From an uncultured Clostridia bacterium (GTDB taxonomy: Bacteria > Bacillota > Clostridia > Christensenellales > UBA1242): a stretch of 35,792 nucleotides of DNA. Position numbers and translations under genes: made by a program. Position 1 is the stretch's first letter; every line of letters starts with the position of its first letter. Positions 33,076 through 35,792 of this stretch are shown here, piece after piece. The notes beneath the pieces were generated by a model that saw only the letters and a program-made list of their open reading frames with translations, had not been told where the DNA came from and ran no database searches. The stretch spans positions 1 to 35,792 of the forward strand of contig CAJFOL010000111.1 of assembly GCA_904397185.1 (NCBI GenBank). Reading direction: 5' to 3'.

Positions 33076-33718
33076 GATAATATTCTCCTTGTATCTTATC
33101 TCCTACAATTTTATAAAGTATGATAATGGCAACAATAAAGGTGCAGGTATCCGAACAGTAGAGATCCCTTATATCAAATCTCTTTTTTCTTATCTTTAAA
33201 ATTGTACTCTCCTCATCTTTCAAAGAAGCGATAATAATATCAGGATCAATACATGCAGCAGAAAAATCAAAGTTACTAATTTCTTTATGATTATTTGAAA
33301 TTACTGCCGTATAAAGGCACATTGTTATTCTTGTGAAGTCAATTAAATTGCAAACGGACAATGATCGTACTTTTCTGATTGACTGTGCCTTTTCAAGATA
33401 CTTTCGTGCTCTTGGAACAATAACGGGTTCTGCATCTTTCTTCTTAGACTGCGGTGTTTTAACTACATACTGATCAACAAGCACTTCGATATTATCCATG
33501 TAGGAATTGATAAATTTCTCAAAGTTTTTCCCCGTTTTCAATTCAAGTTTCTCAAAATAGTCACAGATTTTTTCTGCCAGTATATCCTGTGTGATCTCCG
33601 AATCTGAAATTATAGAAAAAGATAAGTACTCTCCAACTAGTGTTTTCTGGAGCAATTGATAAATATCCGGTTCCAATGTGCAAACTGTTGATTTTACAAA
33701 TTCACTGTAATTCACCAC
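33068..33718 (-). CDS. Uncharacterised protein, first gene of the AAA+ operon
   Basis: This 216-residue protein has no recognised family. It starts with tandem GTG GTG codons (33718) after GGGGG. The middle is basic and lysine-rich (TPQSKKKDAEPVIVPRARKYL), and the C-terminal part is hydrophobic (CTFIVAIIILYKIVGDKI), possibly a buried strand or a short membrane segment. Coupled to the 344-residue gene by an eight-base overlap. It may be the sensor or regulatory subunit of the three-gene unit. Confidence 0.75.
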   Translation of the reverse strand: MVNYSEFVKSTVCTLEPDIYQLLQKTLVGEYLSFSIISDSEITQDILAEKICDYFEKLELKTGKNFEKFINSYMDNIEVLVDQYVVKTPQSKKKDAEPVIVPRARKYLEKAQSIRKVRSLSVCNLIDFTRITMCLYTAVISNNHKEISNFDFSAACIDPDIIIASLKDEESTILKIRKKRFDIRDLYCSDTCTFIVAIIILYKIVGDKIQGEYYHE

Positions 33719-33809
33719 TGATCCCCCTTAATGTTTCGTATATTTACATGTAGCAACTCACTTTAATATTCTTCTTCAATTTGAAATGCATTTTTCATCC
33801 CCAAAATAG

Positions 33810-34799
33810 TTACTCCTCTTTCGGAACTGGAATGTAAACCTGTTTGAGCGGAATCATCTTCCTATATTTTTCACTTAAATCTTCATAGTATTTCAAAATA
33901 AGCTCAACAAGTTCGGTGCCATTGATGCCACGAATAATTGGCGTATTATCAAGATACTTCTGTGCATTCTTCGTATAATTTGAAAGAGTTACAAACAGAC
34001 CATAATCGCCTTCTCTCATTGCGCCCTTCACTGACTGAATTGTCGTTTCTTTAATATCTCCATCCTGACTCTTTACCTGAACAAGAATACGAGGCGGAAG
34101 TTCATCCTTATATGCAGTAATATCTATACCGCTGTCGCCACCATGCGGTGATACGGTTGTTCTGTATCCCATAGCTCTAAGAAGATCTGCGACAAAGCTT
34201 TCCAAGTCATAACCTTTAAGCTGACGGCTTAACTCCTTTAAAATAAAATCTTTTGTACTTTCGATAATGTCATCTGCTGTTGCACCAACACTCTCATCCT
34301 CCGAATCAGAAGAATAGTTCTTCTTGAAATCCTTGTCAAGTGCGCCAAGATACTCATCTGCATAATTTTTTACAGAAAACAAAGACATTGCTGATTCAAT
34401 CTCATAAAGCGCCCCCTGAGAAAACACCATCCTCGGAAGGTGTTTCAACCACTTTACTTTTCTTGTCTGTACATATTCAACTTGTGTTGAATCATATACA
34501 TATCCACCTTCAACAACTCCGATATTTACTTCCCGGTTACTCTTTGAAGGGAATACAACATAATCGCCAATCTGCATTTCATAGCAGAATCGATAAAGCA
34601 TTCCTGCACCGGTTGCAATATTTCCTTTCTTCGCATCTGGATAAACCTGTGTATATTTTTCTTTAAAGGCATCTCTGTTTGCATTAATGCAGCTAAGGTC
34701 TCCCATAGCACTCCAGCCGATTGCAATTACATTATTCCTGAGAAACAGATTATCATCCTGCGTATGTATTCCCTAGATTCTTATTTCATCATTTGTCAT
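33810..34799 (-). pseudogene. Mrr-like restriction endonuclease gene with an in-frame amber codon
   Basis: From ATG 34799, seven bases after AAGGAG, the frame reads MTNDEIRI, then TAG (34775-34773), then GIHTQDDNLFLRNNVIAIGW and on without a break to 33810. The residue before GIHT is probably Trp in relatives, so TGG to TAG is the simplest change. The part before the nuclease (about residues 1-110) resembles an EVE/PUA-like reader domain (IGDYVVFPSK, IGVVEGGY). The C-terminal domain is Mrr-type: LESFVADLLRAMGYRTT, GGDSGIDITAY (catalytic Asp), ILVQVKSQ (Gln-x-Lys). Translation could restart at ATG 34706, giving 298 residues without the first strand. Readers plus Mrr usually cut methylated or otherwise modified DNA. 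Upstream of the AAA+ operon on the same strand. Confidence 0.75.
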
Positions 34800-34882
34800 C
34801 TTCAAACTCCTTTGCCCTTCGTTATTAAATATGTAATACATCTGCCTCTTAACTGTATTAAAAAACCTATCCTTTTATCAAT

Positions 34883-35560
34883 CTAATCTATGTTTCCTTT
34901 TTCAAATAATTCATTAAATGATATCAGATTCTCCTCAAAATCATTTGCTTTAATTTTATTATTCCAACTTAAAATTTCTTCAGCCAGATCGATCTGGAAA
35001 TCATTTCTGTTTTCTATGAATTTTTCATAGATTTCATCAAATATATTTTTATAATACATCTGCTGACAGGAGCAAATCATGTATTCCTTAAAGCTCAATA
35101 ATTCCTGAACTTTAGTAGGCCATTCACACCAATTATCAGCCATATATTTCAAAAACCATGGCCATAGTTCATTTAAATTTCTATGTATCATTTGCAAGTT
35201 TGGTCCATAATTCTTAGAAACAATAGTTCTTGGAACAGGTGCAAAATTTCCAATTGTATGATATATTGCTTTAAATTTCAAAGCACCATTATTATAATTA
35301 TAAACTTCAGCTTGGTACTTAGGCTGACACTTATTAGGATTATTCATAATATCGAACAAAAAATCTTTTTCAATATTATTCTTTTTAACACTAATTGCAA
35401 TTCTATCATTAGGCTTAATCATTGCTTGAAAGCCATTTTGACCAAACATTTCCACAAAAACGCTCTTTGACAATTCTGTTTGCTCATATCCAATTGTTTC
35501 ATCATTTCTCGCATAACTGTCATCCTCGAAATTATAATCCCATGGTATAGCATCCTTCAT
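34883..35560 (-). CDS. Uncharacterised protein
   Basis: This 225-residue protein is not recognised. It begins MKDAIPWDYNFEDDSYARND, with a mixed middle (FQAMIKPNDRIAISVKKNN) and helical, Trp-rich C-terminal half (LNELWPWFLKYMADNWCEW). The ATG at 35560 has GAGG six bases upstream. A longer frame from a TTG at 35638 has no ribosome site and nearly coincides with the start point expected from the TATAAT box at 35648-35643, so the shorter form is more likely. No signal peptide or membrane helix. It may belong with the endonuclease gene that follows after about 80 bp. Confidence 0.75.
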   Translation of the reverse strand: MKDAIPWDYNFEDDSYARNDETIGYEQTELSKSVFVEMFGQNGFQAMIKPNDRIAISVKKNNIEKDFLFDIMNNPNKCQPKYQAEVYNYNNGALKFKAIYHTIGNFAPVPRTIVSKNYGPNLQMIHRNLNELWPWFLKYMADNWCEWPTKVQELLSFKEYMICSCQQMYYKNIFDEIYEKFIENRNDFQIDLAEEILSWNNKIKANDFEENLISFNELFEKGNID

Positions 35561-35642
35561 ACTTTTCCTCGATCTAGTTTGATTATATTTATTCAATATT
35601 GTAATCTTCGATAACACTTTAGTTTCTGGCTGTTCCAAGATA

Positions 35643-35648
35643 ATTATA
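35643..35648 (-). promoter_or_regulatory. Possible -10 box for the rightmost gene
   Basis: TATAAT on the minus strand lies about 83 bp before the chosen ATG. The -35 region is poor and falls inside the tandem ACTACACCATTT repeat of copy C, so activity is uncertain. Confidence 0.35.
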
Positions 35649-35655
35649 GTATTTT

Positions 35656-35792
35656 ACTACACCATTTACTACACCATTTTCGCAAAAAATGACGATTTTT
35701 GACATCTCCAGACAAAAAGTAAGAACCCGCAAAAACCTTGTAAAATAAGGCTTTACGGGCTCTGACGCCACAGGACAAAACCACCCCAAACG
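35656..35792 (+). repeat. Junction repeat, copy C (longest)
   Basis: Starts with a perfect tandem ACTACACCATTT (35656-35667 and 35668-35679), continues TCGCAAAAAATGACGATTTTT, and ends GACGCCACAGGACAAAACCACCCCAAACG at the window edge. The middle part holds an imperfect hairpin (GAACCCG at 35723-35729 with CGGGCTC at 35756-35762). It matches copy A in its first 85 bases and copy B at its two ends. Confidence 0.75.

Noticed and set aside
1..35792. CRISPR array, tRNA or rRNA genes
   Set aside because: No regularly spaced direct repeats of 25-40 bases and no cloverleaf or rRNA-like conserved stretch were noticed on either strand. The three junction repeats are too far apart and too diverged to be CRISPR.

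Overview
The window looks like a defence and accessory island from a low-GC Gram-positive anaerobe of the Clostridia, most likely a Lachnospiraceae-type gut bacterium. The basis is AT-rich DNA, strong GGAGG-type ribosome sites, frequent TTG and GTG starts, and recombinase remnants of the kind common in that group. No rRNA, tRNA or housekeeping gene gives a firmer placement. Almost every gene is on the minus strand, so transcription runs from high to low coordinates.

Layout, left to right. (1) 1-507: the edge of a probable tyrosine-recombinase remnant, then a small ORF. (2) 508-5014: a nuclease-helicase and a GmrSD-type (DUF262/DUF1524) restriction protein. (3) 5459-6625: a divergent sigma-70-family factor with its own terminator. 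(4) 7046-19600: a tight nine-gene operon. In transcription order it encodes a Cro/C1 regulator, a PAPS-reductase/DndC-like PP-loop enzyme with zinc and Fe-S modules, a DUF4007 protein, a 1202-residue BrxC/PglY/DptF-like ATPase, a cysteine desulfurase, a PLD-nuclease/helicase, a 57-residue protein, a DndD-like SMC ATPase and an unknown acidic protein. It reads as a sulfur-based DNA modification and restriction system that mixes Dnd and BREX type 4 themes without the canonical DndB, DndE, DptG/H, PglX or PglZ. (5) 20139-30071: a compact biosynthetic operon of visibly higher GC. It holds two BtrH-like proteins (one apparently catalytically dead), a PLP decarboxylase of the DAP/ornithine/BtrK fold, a stand-alone acyl carrier protein, a radical SAM enzyme with an unusual Cys spacing, a NadE-like PP-loop ligase, a stand-alone adenylation enzyme, a membrane-anchored pentapeptide-repeat protein and a small membrane protein. 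(6) 30674-35560: a second defence module with a CbxX/SpoVK-type AAA+ ATPase and two unknown partners, an Mrr-like endonuclease gene broken by an in-frame amber codon, and an unknown gene.

Three diverged copies of a repeat (about 19939, 30448 and 35656) sit exactly at the borders of modules 5 and 6. The middle copy is followed by what looks like the first 20 codons of a large serine recombinase. This suggests the modules were added one after another at the same kind of site.

How the genes may work together (inference). In module 4 the desulfurase supplies sulfur and the PP-loop enzyme activates DNA and inserts it. DndD-like and BrxC-like ATPases act on DNA, and the PLD-helicase is the likely restriction arm. 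In module 5 an amino acid would be adenylated, loaded on the carrier protein, decarboxylated and otherwise modified on or off the carrier, amidated or ligated by the NadE-like enzyme, and transferred by the BtrH-type acyltransferase, as in the butirosin side-chain pathway. I regard module 5 as the best candidate for an undescribed system, with modules 4 and 6 next.
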